The notes beneath the pieces were generated by a model that did not search any database, had not been told where the DNA came from, and saw only the letters and a list, made by a program, of their open reading frames with translations. A stretch of DNA of 35,745 nucleotides, taken from Isosphaeraceae bacterium. GTDB taxonomy: Bacteria > Planctomycetota > Planctomycetia > Isosphaerales > Isosphaeraceae. The translations under genes and the position numbers were made by a program. The DNA lies in the NCBI GenBank assembly GCA_025356475.1, contig JANXSX010000006.1, positions 1 to 35,745 of the forward strand, given 5' to 3'. Shown one piece after another: positions 1-7,150 of this stretch; position 1 is the stretch's first letter, and each line of letters begins with the position of its first letter.

Positions 1-1545
1 TCTGACCCGTCGTTTGTCAGCCTGCTCGACGCCGCTCGTGATGGGCTCGTGACGGTCGACGCCGAAGGTGCCGACAACGGTAAGATCAACCTGGCGATCA
101 CCAACCAGTCGAACCGTCAACTCAACATTGTTCTTCCCCCAGGCCTCGTGGCTTCCGGTGCAACCGGCCAGTTCGGCGGTGGCATGGGCGGCATGGGCGG
201 CGGCGGTGGTGGTGGTATGGGTGGCATGGGCGGCGGTATGGGCGGTGGTGGTATGGGCGGTGGTGGTATGGGTGGCGGTGGTATGGGTGGTGGTGGTATG
301 GGTGGTGGTATGGGCGGCATGGGCGGTGGCATGGGCGGTGGTGGTATGGGTGGCGGTCAGCAACTCGTCATGCCCGCCTCCAGCGGTATGATGCAACTCG
401 CCCGCATGATCATGTTCCTGGCCGGCGACTACGAGTCGTGGGACCAGCGTGGTCTGATGATGGGTATGGGCGGCATGGGTGGCGGCGGCATGGGTGGCGG
501 TGGTATGGGTGGTGGCGGCATGGGTGGTGGTATGGGCGGCGGCATGGGTGGCGGTGGCATGATGGGTGGTATGGGTGGCGGGATGCGTTCCGTTCCTCCC
601 GGTGGCCTGCCCGTTGCCTCGTTCCGTCCCAACCAGAGCCGAACGATGCCGATCCAGGCTGTCAGCTACAACACGCCGACTGCTGAGGGGACTCCGGTCC
701 TTCCGGTAAAGGGCGAAAAGTTCCAGATTGGTGAAATCAGCCAGTTGACTCCCGACGCCCGGGTGCAGGCTGCTCAGTACAAGTTGGCTGCCGAGAAAGC
801 CCCCCAAGCGATCACTCAGCTTGTGATGTGGAACGTGGCCGCCAAGCTGGATTGGGCTGTGATCGCCAAGCTCTCGAAGTCTTGGGCTAACGGTCAGGAA
901 CTGTCACTGGCTCGTCAGTTTGTCGATCGCCTTGATAGTGATCGTGCCGACCTCTTCAAGTCAGAGTCCGGTCGGATCTTCGCTGAGGTCATTGGTACCG
1001 ACGCAACGGCGACCTCCCTCCGGGGAGTTTACGAAGCCAAGGACCAGACGATGCTCGGTCTTACGGTCAAAGCGGGTGTTCCCGCCAAGCCTGAAGGGCC
1101 GTCGATCGCCACCAAGATTCGCCTCTCTGGCGAAGGCGACAAAGCCGAAGCTTTGGTGACGATCTCCATCAGCGACGCGACCGCTTCAAGTTGGATCGAC
1201 GCTGGTAAGTTCACCTTGGCTGTTGGCTCGCTCAAGTCGAGTGAGATCAGCGACAAGGTTGCTGAAGGTGTTGTGGGTCGCTTGATCCGCACCCAACTCT
1301 TGAAGACTCGCGAACCGAACGGCAAGCTCTCTTACAAGATCAAGATCGAGAATTACTCGCCCTTGATCCTCAATGGGATGTCCGTTGTGGGTGCCGTTGA
1401 CGATAGCGAGAAGCCCCGAGATCTGATCGGCATGGCCCTTCCTCCTCGCCGAAGCCTGACGGTCTCGGCCACCTCCGAGATGGTCAATCAGCTCGGTCTC
1501 AAGAAGGGTATCAAGGTCTTCGCCGCCGATCTCAGTGGTCTTTGA
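1..1545 (+). CDS. Gly/Met-rich repeat protein of unknown function (5' end outside window)
   Basis: The reading frame is open from the first base, so the true start lies upstream; 514 codons are visible. After about 55 ordinary residues there are two low-complexity blocks of Gly-Met-Gly-Gly type (about residues 58-120 and 152-196), separated by a helical stretch containing MMQLARMIMFLAGDYESW. The remaining ~310 residues are of normal composition: a probably helical segment around QAAQYKLAAEKAPQAI, then a beta-rich C-terminal half ending in VFAADLSGL. No enzyme motif was recognised. Gly-Met-rich proteins of this kind are common in planctomycete genomes and are often exported, but the N-terminus that would show a signal peptide is missing. 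A GC-rich hairpin follows the stop codon. The existence of the gene is near certain; its function is unknown. Confidence 0.85.
   Translation, partial: SDPSFVSLLDAARDGLVTVDAEGADNGKINLAITNQSNRQLNIVLPPGLVASGATGQFGGGMGGMGGGGGGGMGGMGGGMGGGGMGGGGMGGGGMGGGGMGGGMGGMGGGMGGGGMGGGQQLVMPASSGMMQLARMIMFLAGDYESWDQRGLMMGMGGMGGGGMGGGGMGGGGMGGGMGGGMGGGGMMGGMGGGMRSVPPGGLPVASFRPNQSRTMPIQAVSYNTPTAEGTPVLPVKGEKFQIGEISQLTPDARVQAAQYKLAAEKAPQAITQLVMWNVAAKLDWAVIAKLSKSWANGQELSLARQFVDRLDSDRADLFKSESGRIFAEVIGTDATATSLRGVYEAKDQTMLGLTVKAGVPAKPEGPSIATKIRLSGEGDKAEALVTISISDATASSWIDAGKFTLAVGSLKSSEISDKVAEGVVGRLIRTQLLKTREPNGKLSYKIKIENYSPLILNGMSVVGAVDDSEKPRDLIGMALPPRRSLTVSATSEMVNQLGLKKGIKVFAADLSGL
173..585 (+). repeat. Tandem GMGG-coding low-complexity repeats
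   Basis: Two blocks, about 173-357 and 457-585, are built from short units such as ggtggtatgggc and ggcggcatgggc. They encode iterated Gly-Gly-Met-Gly. Third codon positions of glycine vary between T and C, so the array is degenerate at DNA level while strict at protein level. The 100 bases between the blocks encode non-repetitive sequence. Confidence 0.9.
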
Positions 1546-1574
1546 TCCTCTGAGATGACGATTGATTCAGCCGG

Positions 1575-1605
1575 CTGCCCCGGGAGACGCGTTCTCCTGG
1601 GGCAG
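1575..1605 (+). terminator. Possible terminator hairpin after the Gly/Met-rich gene
   Basis: A 13-bp stem (1575-1587 with 1593-1605, one G-U pair) closes a 5-base loop, 29 bases after the stop codon. It is followed by ttgcgtttc rather than a clear T-run, so it may act as a weak intrinsic terminator or an RNA 3'-end stabiliser. Confidence 0.5.
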
Positions 1606-1672
1606 TTGCGTTTCGAAGTGGTTTTCTTCGGAGTTACGCCCTTACAGAGCTTGAATATGCCGGTATGTGTTT

Positions 1673-1725
1673 CCCCCAGGGCGGTGCCCTGAGCTATTAT
1701 GTGTCGCCCCTTCGGGGCTGAAAAC
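1673..1725. repeat. REP-like double hairpin element
   Basis: Two perfect small hairpins lie 14 bases apart: 1677-1682 with 1686-1691 (cagggc/gccctg, loop ggt) and 1706-1710 with 1714-1718 (gcccc/ggggc, loop ttc). The second is followed by tgaaaacacgcg. From memory, similar strings with a gccccttcggggc core recur in intergenic DNA of planctomycetes and some other bacteria. Only one copy is present here, so repetitiveness cannot be shown from the window. It sits between convergent genes, just beyond the TrmL stop codon. Confidence 0.45.
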
Positions 1726-1745
1726 ACGCGTTCGGACTCACCAAC

Positions 1746-2234
1746 TCAGACACCCAGAAACCCGATCTGGCGGGTGGCTTCGAAGGCACCGATCGCGACG
1801 GCGTTGGAGAGATTCAAGCTGCGTGCTTCAGCGTAAATGGGGATTCGAAGGGCACGGTCTGCTCGTTGGTTAAGCAGGTCGGTGGGCAGGCCGCGACTTT
1901 CGGCACCGAAGACGAGTGCGTCGCCAGGACTGAAGGTTGCCTCGTGATAGGGCCGCGTGGCCTTGGCACTGAAGAGCCAAAGTCGCTCCCACCCGAGTAC
2001 TTCCGCCACTTCATCAATATGATTGACCACGCACCAGGCGAGGTGCTCCCAGTAGTCCAGGCCAGCGCGACGTCGGCGTCGATCGTCGATCTGGAACCCC
2101 AGCGGTCGGACAAGCCAGAGACTCGCGCCGACTGCGACGCAGGTCCGACCAATGGCCCCCGTATTGCCGGCAATCTCCGGCTCCACGAGGACCACGTGCA
2201 ATCGAGCCTGCGTCGGGTCAAGGATTGAAGTCAT
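1746..2234 (-). CDS. trmL: tRNA (cytidine/uridine-34-2'-O)-methyltransferase TrmL (SpoU family)
   Basis: TrmL transfers a methyl group from S-adenosylmethionine to the 2'-O of the wobble nucleotide (position 34) of certain tRNA-Leu isoacceptors. The 162-aa product has the normal length of this minimal SPOUT enzyme. It shows the three SpoU motifs: NTGAIGRTC near the N-terminus, VFGAESRGLP in the middle, and RSLNLSNAVAIGAFEA at the C-terminus, which form the trefoil-knot cofactor site. The ATG at 2234 is preferred; an in-frame TTG at 2243 would add three residues. It begins 14 bases after the stop of the upstream ACT-domain gene, so the two are probably co-transcribed. The family call is secure; the exact tRNA target is inferred from the family. 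Confidence 0.88.
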   Translation of the reverse strand: MTSILDPTQARLHVVLVEPEIAGNTGAIGRTCVAVGASLWLVRPLGFQIDDRRRRRAGLDYWEHLAWCVVNHIDEVAEVLGWERLWLFSAKATRPYHEATFSPGDALVFGAESRGLPTDLLNQRADRALRIPIYAEARSLNLSNAVAIGAFEATRQIGFLGV

Positions 2235-2248
2235 CCGGTCCAACTCAC

Positions 2249-2695
2249 TTAACGCGAGTGCAGAGGGTGACGTCCGTTCGAGCCCGTCGCCCCAGTGGCT
2301 GCCGGCTCGTCGAGAATCTTCCAGGCACGCTTCGGGTTCGAAGTGTGAAAGATCCCGATGGTTCGGCCCGGAATTCGACCGCTCGAAACGTAGGCGTACT
2401 CGATATTGATATGCTCTTCAGCGAGCTTCTCAAGCACTTTGGCGATCGCGCCTGGCTTGTTTTCGAGTTCTACAGCAAGAACCTCTGCGTGAGAGTGTTC
2501 CGTGCCGAGCGAGGTCAGCACTTTGGTCGTGGGCTCCAGGTCCTCGGTCACCAACCTGAGGACGCTCTTGCCATTGGAATCCATGACCGACATGGCTCGG
2601 ACATCGATCTTCTCGTGCGCGAGGGCCGAGCAGATCTTCGCCAGGCGCCCCGGCTTGTTTTCCAGGTGCGCCGTGACTTCGTGAACAAATTCCAT
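2249..2695 (-). CDS. Tandem ACT-domain protein, probable amino-acid-responsive regulator
   Basis: The 148-aa protein consists of little more than two ACT domains, about residues 2-70 and 72-125. Each opens with the typical pattern: EVTAHLENKPGRLAKICSAL in the first and AVELENKPGAIAKVLEKL in the second. ACT domains bind amino acids or other small ligands at dimer interfaces. With no catalytic domain attached, the protein probably acts as a sensor or partner subunit. The start at 2695 (MEFVHEV) has a ggagg ribosome-binding site 5 bases upstream on the minus strand; the frame extends further but the extra residues are low-complexity and Arg-rich. It leads a two-gene unit with trmL. The ligand and partner are unknown. 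Confidence 0.8.
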   Translation of the reverse strand: MEFVHEVTAHLENKPGRLAKICSALAHEKIDVRAMSVMDSNGKSVLRLVTEDLEPTTKVLTSLGTEHSHAEVLAVELENKPGAIAKVLEKLAEEHINIEYAYVSSGRIPGRTIGIFHTSNPKRAWKILDEPAATGATGSNGRHPLHSR

Positions 2696-3005
2696 CGACA
2701 ACCTCCGATCGGAGACATGACGAAACGGGGTAGCACGGTCAGCTCTGGGATAAAGCCTCAGGCGAGGCAGAGCCAAGCGGCCTGGAGACACGAACACCTC
2801 CCAGGAGAGAAAGCGACGGCCCGATTGATGCCAATGCTCCTCCCCTGGAAACTCTGATAGCGAACGCCGCGCCGAAATCCTGCTGATTCCGAAAGTAGCC
2901 TAGCTCACGCAGTGTTCGCTATTGGAAGTCTGTTCGCCCTTCATCAAAAATACAAGATGAAGGGCGAGTTGTGTCAGAGATCTGCCGGATTGGCAGGTTT
3001 CGAGA
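2696..3005. other. Intergenic region between two minus-strand genes
   Basis: This 310-base gap contains no credible gene. It holds the leader of the ACT-domain gene, with ggagg just before the start, and the inverted repeat at 2934-2967 annotated separately. No convincing -35/-10 pair was found. Confidence 0.6.
2934..2967 (-). terminator. Inverted repeat, probable terminator of the 760-aa protein gene
   Basis: A perfect 12-bp inverted repeat (2934-2945 with 2956-2967) has a 10-base A/T-rich loop. It lies 38 bases beyond the stop codon of the minus-strand gene that ends at 3006. No long T-tract follows on either strand, so the terminator role is inferred from position and stem strength. Confidence 0.5.
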
Positions 3006-5288
3006 TCAGTCGGGAATCCGACCGCCAGCACCCGCTGGGCCTGGCCGGGGCCGACCACCCGGAGGAGCCGCCGGTGGTGGGACAGCCCCGGGACCGGCTG
3101 GAGCCAATCCAGCGGGACCTGGTGCGCCATCCGCAGGAAGCCCTGCCGCTCGCCTCGCCGCCGCTCGAGCAGCTTGAACTGCCGGCAGGAGAAGGGCGGT
3201 CGCAACCGCAGTCGATGCGGAGGAGCTAACAAGGTCGGGGAACGACTCCCGTGTCAGGATCGTGATTCCTGTCTTATCGACCGAGACCGAGGTCGTGGCC
3301 GGGAAGATCTTGGGGGCGATGTCGGTCACAGCCGGGATTTTCGAGGGGTCGACCCCGATCGTGACAGGTCCGGCGGCGGCTCCCTCTGCGCCCGGTTGTC
3401 CGGTCGCAGCGGCTCCTCCCGACAGTCCGATCGTACCTGGCCCACCGGACGCACCTGAACCGCCCGGGCGACCACTAATCGATAGAGCCATTTCATTGCC
3501 CGCTGCATTGGGTCCAGCTCCACCGGGCATCCCCGGAGCCGCTTTCCCAGACATCTGAGCTTCAATCTGTGCAATTGTCGCCGATGCTATGGTCGGAAGG
3601 CTGACCAGGGTCGCTGGAAGATATCCCGAGGGGTCACTTATCGACAGAAAAATGAGCCCCTTAGGGACCTTGGCAAAGGAAGTGGCCATGGCGTCGACCG
3701 GCTTGAACTGATCGGCGGGCTTGATATCGAGCGCCAGCCGAGCCACTTCGGGGGAACTCGCAATAACCAGGTGCTTGGGACCGAGCCGAACCGTTGGTTT
3801 CAGGCCAGGTAGAGGTACAGGAAAACTTCCTGCGGGGAGATCGAGTACGTAGGATTTCGTCCCACCCGTCACGAGCCGAAAGTTCGGGATCGAGGGGTCG
3901 ACCGGGCCAGCACGCTTGGTCGGAGTTTTCCTGGTCGGTGGAGCAGCCCCTTTTGTGGCGGGGTCGGCTGGATTTGTAGCGGCCATTGCCCCGTCACGAG
4001 CCTTCTCAACAGAGTCGCGAATGGAACTGTTCACGACGATCATGAGTTCATCAAGGGCTCGACCAAAAGCCACGGAATCGTCGATCTCTGCGACAAGCAC
4101 GACCTTCGGGATGCTCAAGGCGTTCGCTAATACACTGCCGCCCGTGTTGGGGGCAATGTAGAACGCCATCTTGGGTCCCAGGTGGGCAAGGATATCCTCC
4201 TTGAGCTTGAGCCTGGTCCGGTCTTTGACCATCGCTTCGAACGCTTGAATCTGGTTGCCACCGTCAGGACTCATCGCCTTCCCGAGCTTGGTAACCGAGT
4301 CATAAAGTGTTGCGGGCGAAGCCGAAATTACGGTGAAACCCGTCAGGTTGCCGGGCAGAGGGGGCAGTTCGTCTGAGCTAAAACTGGGCTGGTCGAACAT
4401 CGCTAGCAGACCCGTTCTCGGGCTTGGTGCGACGATCCGTGTCACTGTCATGAGGGCGTTGTCTTGGAATCCCCACCGGTAGTCGACCAGGTCTAGGCCA
4501 GCCAGGCCCAATTCGGGTGGGGCACCCGGAGCCCCTTTTACGGGTTCAAGATATCCAATTGCGACCGGTACGAAACCGTCCTTCGCGGCGAATAGATCGG
4601 TCCGGCGTGAGGATTCGGCCATGGTCGGGACCTTCTTATCGATCGCCCCCATAACTGCGCTCGCACTGTCATGAGTCGCTTGACCGAAGGCGAACACCAG
4701 GTCCCCCTTCTCAGCCCACCAGACCGCGACGGCCTTGGTTGGGGTCGTGACCTGGACGACGGACCGCCCATTCTTCTTATCCCCTTTCGACTGAGATCCT
4801 GGCGGAGTCACGCCGCCAATCACCTTGCCGAACAACGGAAGCGCATCTTTCCGTGACCCGCCCCGAACGACCAAGGTGGCGAAGCTGGGGTTCGGGTCTT
4901 TCGATTCGCCACCAATCGCGACAACAAACCCATACTTCATGATGTGTTTGTAGAGGGCGATTGCATCAGACCCAGAAATCTTGATATTCGGATTCGTTGC
5001 GGCAAGCTTGTTGATCAGTTGAGCCCCGAGTTCTTCAAGCATGCCACCCAACTTGGTCTCGGCCAACAACGTATAGGCGTTGGTTTTGGTCCAAGCATCG
5101 CGCTGGGAGTCAAGGCCTGCTAACTCGAAGTAGAACATCCTCTCGGCCTGAGGGATGTAACGCCCCAGCGGTGAAGTATCGAGCGGAATGACGGTGGCTG
5201 TCTTGGCGGCGGGAGCCTGCGCCAGAGACGGCGAACACAGGCCGACCGCCACGGTGAATACTAATGCGAAGGGAACGATCTGTCTCAT
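3006..5288 (-). CDS. Secreted 760-aa protein of unknown function with LLLPAVQAAR-type C-terminal segment
   Basis: The start at 5288 is preferred because it gives a clear signal peptide (MRQIVPFALVFTVAVGLCSP, followed by SLAQA) and has ggaag upstream; the frame runs 25 codons further without one. The mature part is beta-rich, with DTSPLGRYIPQAERMFYFEL near the front. It has two Pro/Gly/Ala-rich low-complexity linkers, at about residues 575-640 and at the extreme C-terminus (APPGGRPRPGPAGAGG). Near the C-terminus lies LLLPAVQAARAAARRAAG, nearly the same as the segment after the prepilin helix of planctomycete DUF1559 proteins, here without a prepilin N-terminus. No catalytic motif was recognised. 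The 91-aa DUF1559-tail gene lies just upstream on the same strand. Confidence 0.8.
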   Translation of the reverse strand: MRQIVPFALVFTVAVGLCSPSLAQAPAAKTATVIPLDTSPLGRYIPQAERMFYFELAGLDSQRDAWTKTNAYTLLAETKLGGMLEELGAQLINKLAATNPNIKISGSDAIALYKHIMKYGFVVAIGGESKDPNPSFATLVVRGGSRKDALPLFGKVIGGVTPPGSQSKGDKKNGRSVVQVTTPTKAVAVWWAEKGDLVFAFGQATHDSASAVMGAIDKKVPTMAESSRRTDLFAAKDGFVPVAIGYLEPVKGAPGAPPELGLAGLDLVDYRWGFQDNALMTVTRIVAPSPRTGLLAMFDQPSFSSDELPPLPGNLTGFTVISASPATLYDSVTKLGKAMSPDGGNQIQAFEAMVKDRTRLKLKEDILAHLGPKMAFYIAPNTGGSVLANALSIPKVVLVAEIDDSVAFGRALDELMIVVNSSIRDSVEKARDGAMAATNPADPATKGAAPPTRKTPTKRAGPVDPSIPNFRLVTGGTKSYVLDLPAGSFPVPLPGLKPTVRLGPKHLVIASSPEVARLALDIKPADQFKPVDAMATSFAKVPKGLIFLSISDPSGYLPATLVSLPTIASATIAQIEAQMSGKAAPGMPGGAGPNAAGNEMALSISGRPGGSGASGGPGTIGLSGGAAATGQPGAEGAAAGPVTIGVDPSKIPAVTDIAPKIFPATTSVSVDKTGITILTRESFPDLVSSSASTAVATALLLPAVQAARAAARRAAGLPADGAPGPAGLAPAGPGAVPPPAAPPGGRPRPGPAGAGGRIPD

Positions 5289-5308
5289 GGTGGGTCTTCC
5301 TATTCGAA

Positions 5309-5340
5309 GGGGCCGGGGAACCGATGACTGCCCCGGCCTC
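5309..5340 (-). promoter_or_regulatory. GC-rich hairpin in the leader of the 760-aa protein gene
   Basis: An 8-bp perfect stem (ggccgggg at 5311-5318 with ccccggcc at 5331-5338), extendable by two pairs, encloses a 12-base loop. It lies about 20 bases upstream of the ATG on the minus strand and just ahead of the ribosome-binding site. It could be a 5'-UTR control or stability element, or the terminator of the upstream 91-aa gene. Confidence 0.4.
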
Positions 5341-5483
5341 AAGGTCAGGATCACGGAAGGCATACTCGAATCCTAACCCGCGCGTCGCGGTCGCGCCAAT
5401 CACTTGGATTCGCCGACGGACAGAACAGGGGCCGACTTACTCTGGCCGGCCATACTCGCGGGTTTTTCATGAGACTTACAGCC

Positions 5484-5759
5484 TCAGAAGTTGTTCGGAT
5501 TGATCACTTCACCGCCGTTACGAGTGGTGAGAGCCTTCATGACCTCACGGTTCACCGAGTTCTTGATAAACCGGACCGATCCATCCGCAAATAAAGCGTT
5601 AAAGCCCCCCGGCCACTTGAGGCCTCCGAACAAAGGCAAGTCGATCACGTAGGCTGCAAGATTCTCGGCAGGGATATACGCAGCGGGCTCGCCGGCCTGA
5701 ACGACCCCAGCGAGCACCAAACAAGTCACGAAAGCGACGCCAAAATGGTCTCGACGCAT
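5484..5759 (-). CDS. Small secreted protein made of a DUF1559 C-terminal tail
   Basis: The 91-aa product has an N-terminal signal peptide (MRRDHFGVAFVTCLVLAGVV, followed by QAGEPA). It then contains only the end of a DUF1559-type protein: FNALFADGSVRFIKNSV followed by ALTTRNGGEV. Normal DUF1559 proteins are about 300-400 aa, with an N-terminal prepilin-like helix and this H-X9-DG-type tail. Here the whole central region is absent. The ATG at 5759 has aaggagt 6 bases upstream, a strong ribosome-binding site, so the short form looks like a real expressed gene rather than random debris. The frame is open further upstream, but that extension does not resemble protein. Role unknown. Confidence 0.7.
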   Translation of the reverse strand: MRRDHFGVAFVTCLVLAGVVQAGEPAAYIPAENLAAYVIDLPLFGGLKWPGGFNALFADGSVRFIKNSVNREVMKALTTRNGGEVINPNNF

Positions 5760-5901
5760 CCGAGTACTCCTTGCCAGCGATACGCAACCCCGAACTCCCT
5801 CACACGAATCGTAGCCGCGAGCCACGACAAAAGTCACGGTATCAAAGTCAGGTTTGCCCGCCAAATGAATTCTTTCGGGTTGAACCTCACGCTTGTCGTA
5901 G

Positions 5902-5931
5902 TTGACAAGAGAAGTGCTGGGGCCATAGCCT
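5902..5931 (+). promoter_or_regulatory. Candidate sigma-70 promoter for rsgA
   Basis: An exact TTGACA (5902-5907) is followed after 18 bases by TAGCCT (5926-5931), a poor -10 match. It ends 23 bases before the rsgA start codon. It is offered only because the -35 is perfect and the position fits. Confidence 0.3.
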
Positions 5932-5954
5932 GAGTTCAGCAGGGGGCGAATCGA

Positions 5955-7082
5955 TTGGCCAAGAAGAAGAAAGTCCGGGTCGCGTTCAAGAAGAACCGGC
6001 AGAAGCGGACCCGCACAAACGACTTGACACGCGAGTTCAACCAGGGCGGATCGAATGAATCCGTCACAGGTGAGCGAATCCGCGCCAAGGGAGAGCTCTC
6101 CCGGCGCCGGACTGTCATTGCCGAAGATAATGGCGAAGGTGCGCCAGTTCAACTCTCGGTGGATCTTACCCATTGTGAGCTTGGCAAGGTTGTGCGAATT
6201 CACGGCCTGATCTCGGTCGTCGAAGATTCGGAAGGGCGAGAGGTGCGCTGTGGGGTCCGGCGGATTCTCAAGACGATGTCCATCGAAGGGCGTAACGTCG
6301 TCGCAGTGGGCGACAAGGTCTGGTTCCGCCATAGCACGACGGGCTCAGAAGGGATGATCGAGAAGGTCGAGGCCCGGAAGGGCTCGATCACGCGCGGGTA
6401 TCGATTACGTGAGCATGTCATCGTCACGAATGTCGATCAGCTCTTGATCGTCTCCGCCCTCGCCGAGCCCGGCCTCAAGCTGCCGTTGATCGACCGCTAC
6501 CTGATCTCAGCCGAGAAGGGGGGCGTCCGACCCATCATCGTGCTCAACAAAGCCGATCTTGTCGATGTGAGCAAGTTTCAATGGGTGATCGGCCTCTATA
6601 GCCAGCTCGGCTACGAGACGATCTTCGCCTCGGCCGCAGATAAGCGGGGCATCGGCCGACTGAAAGAACTGCTCAGTAGCGGAGCAACCGCCTTCTCGGG
6701 CCAGAGTGGGGTCGGCAAGAGTTCGCTCTTGAATGCTATCCAGCCGGGCCTGAATTTGCGAATTGGTGAGGTTTCCGACTGGACCTTCAAGGGCAAACAT
6801 ACAACCACGACTGCCGAACTCATCCGACTCAAGGAGGGGGGGCACGTCATCGATACGCCCGGCTTGAGGCAGTTTGAACTCTGGGGTGTCGAGCCCGCAG
6901 AGGTGGAAGGCTACTTCATCGAGTTCCGGCCCTACATTCCCAAGTGTAAGTTTCCCGACTGTACCCACACACACGAAGGTGAATGCGCGGTCAAAGACGC
7001 AGTCGCCGATGGACAGATCCACTTCGGACGCTATGAAAGCTATTTGAAGCTGTACTTCGGTCACACGATCGAAGAGTCATAA
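5955..7082 (+). CDS. rsgA: Small ribosomal subunit biogenesis GTPase RsgA
   Basis: RsgA is a circularly permuted GTPase that binds the 30S subunit late in assembly and releases maturation factors. The 375-aa protein has an OB-fold region (about 65-140). The G motifs appear in permuted order: NKAD (198-201, G4), GQSGVGKSS (249-257, G1) and DTPG (300-303, G3). A zinc knuckle follows with Cys331, Cys336, His338/340 and Cys344. The N-terminal 30 residues are very basic (MAKKKKVRVAFKKNRQKR), as in other planctomycete copies as I recall them, and probably contact rRNA. The start is a TTG at 5955, with agggggc 8 bases upstream; no ATG gives the basic tail. It is transcribed alone, convergent with the large biosynthetic operon. 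Confidence 0.93.
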   Translation: MAKKKKVRVAFKKNRQKRTRTNDLTREFNQGGSNESVTGERIRAKGELSRRRTVIAEDNGEGAPVQLSVDLTHCELGKVVRIHGLISVVEDSEGREVRCGVRRILKTMSIEGRNVVAVGDKVWFRHSTTGSEGMIEKVEARKGSITRGYRLREHVIVTNVDQLLIVSALAEPGLKLPLIDRYLISAEKGGVRPIIVLNKADLVDVSKFQWVIGLYSQLGYETIFASAADKRGIGRLKELLSSGATAFSGQSGVGKSSLLNAIQPGLNLRIGEVSDWTFKGKHTTTTAELIRLKEGGHVIDTPGLRQFELWGVEPAEVEGYFIEFRPYIPKCKFPDCTHTHEGECAVKDAVADGQIHFGRYESYLKLYFGHTIEES

Positions 7083-7150
7083 CAGAATCAACCTGTGCGT
7101 GACATGCCCATGCCAACGCTTGCTTATAAATCAAGCACGAAGACTCGTTC

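Noticed and set aside
117-632. Pro-Met-Ile-rich open frames on the minus strand opposite the GMGG repeats.
   Set aside because: They are shadows of the repeat array and have no start signals.
5760-6332. Upstream in-frame extension of the 91-aa DUF1559-tail gene to a 282-aa protein.
   Set aside because: It would run antisense through the start of rsgA, shows no family-like sequence, and ignores the strong ribosome-binding site before 5759.
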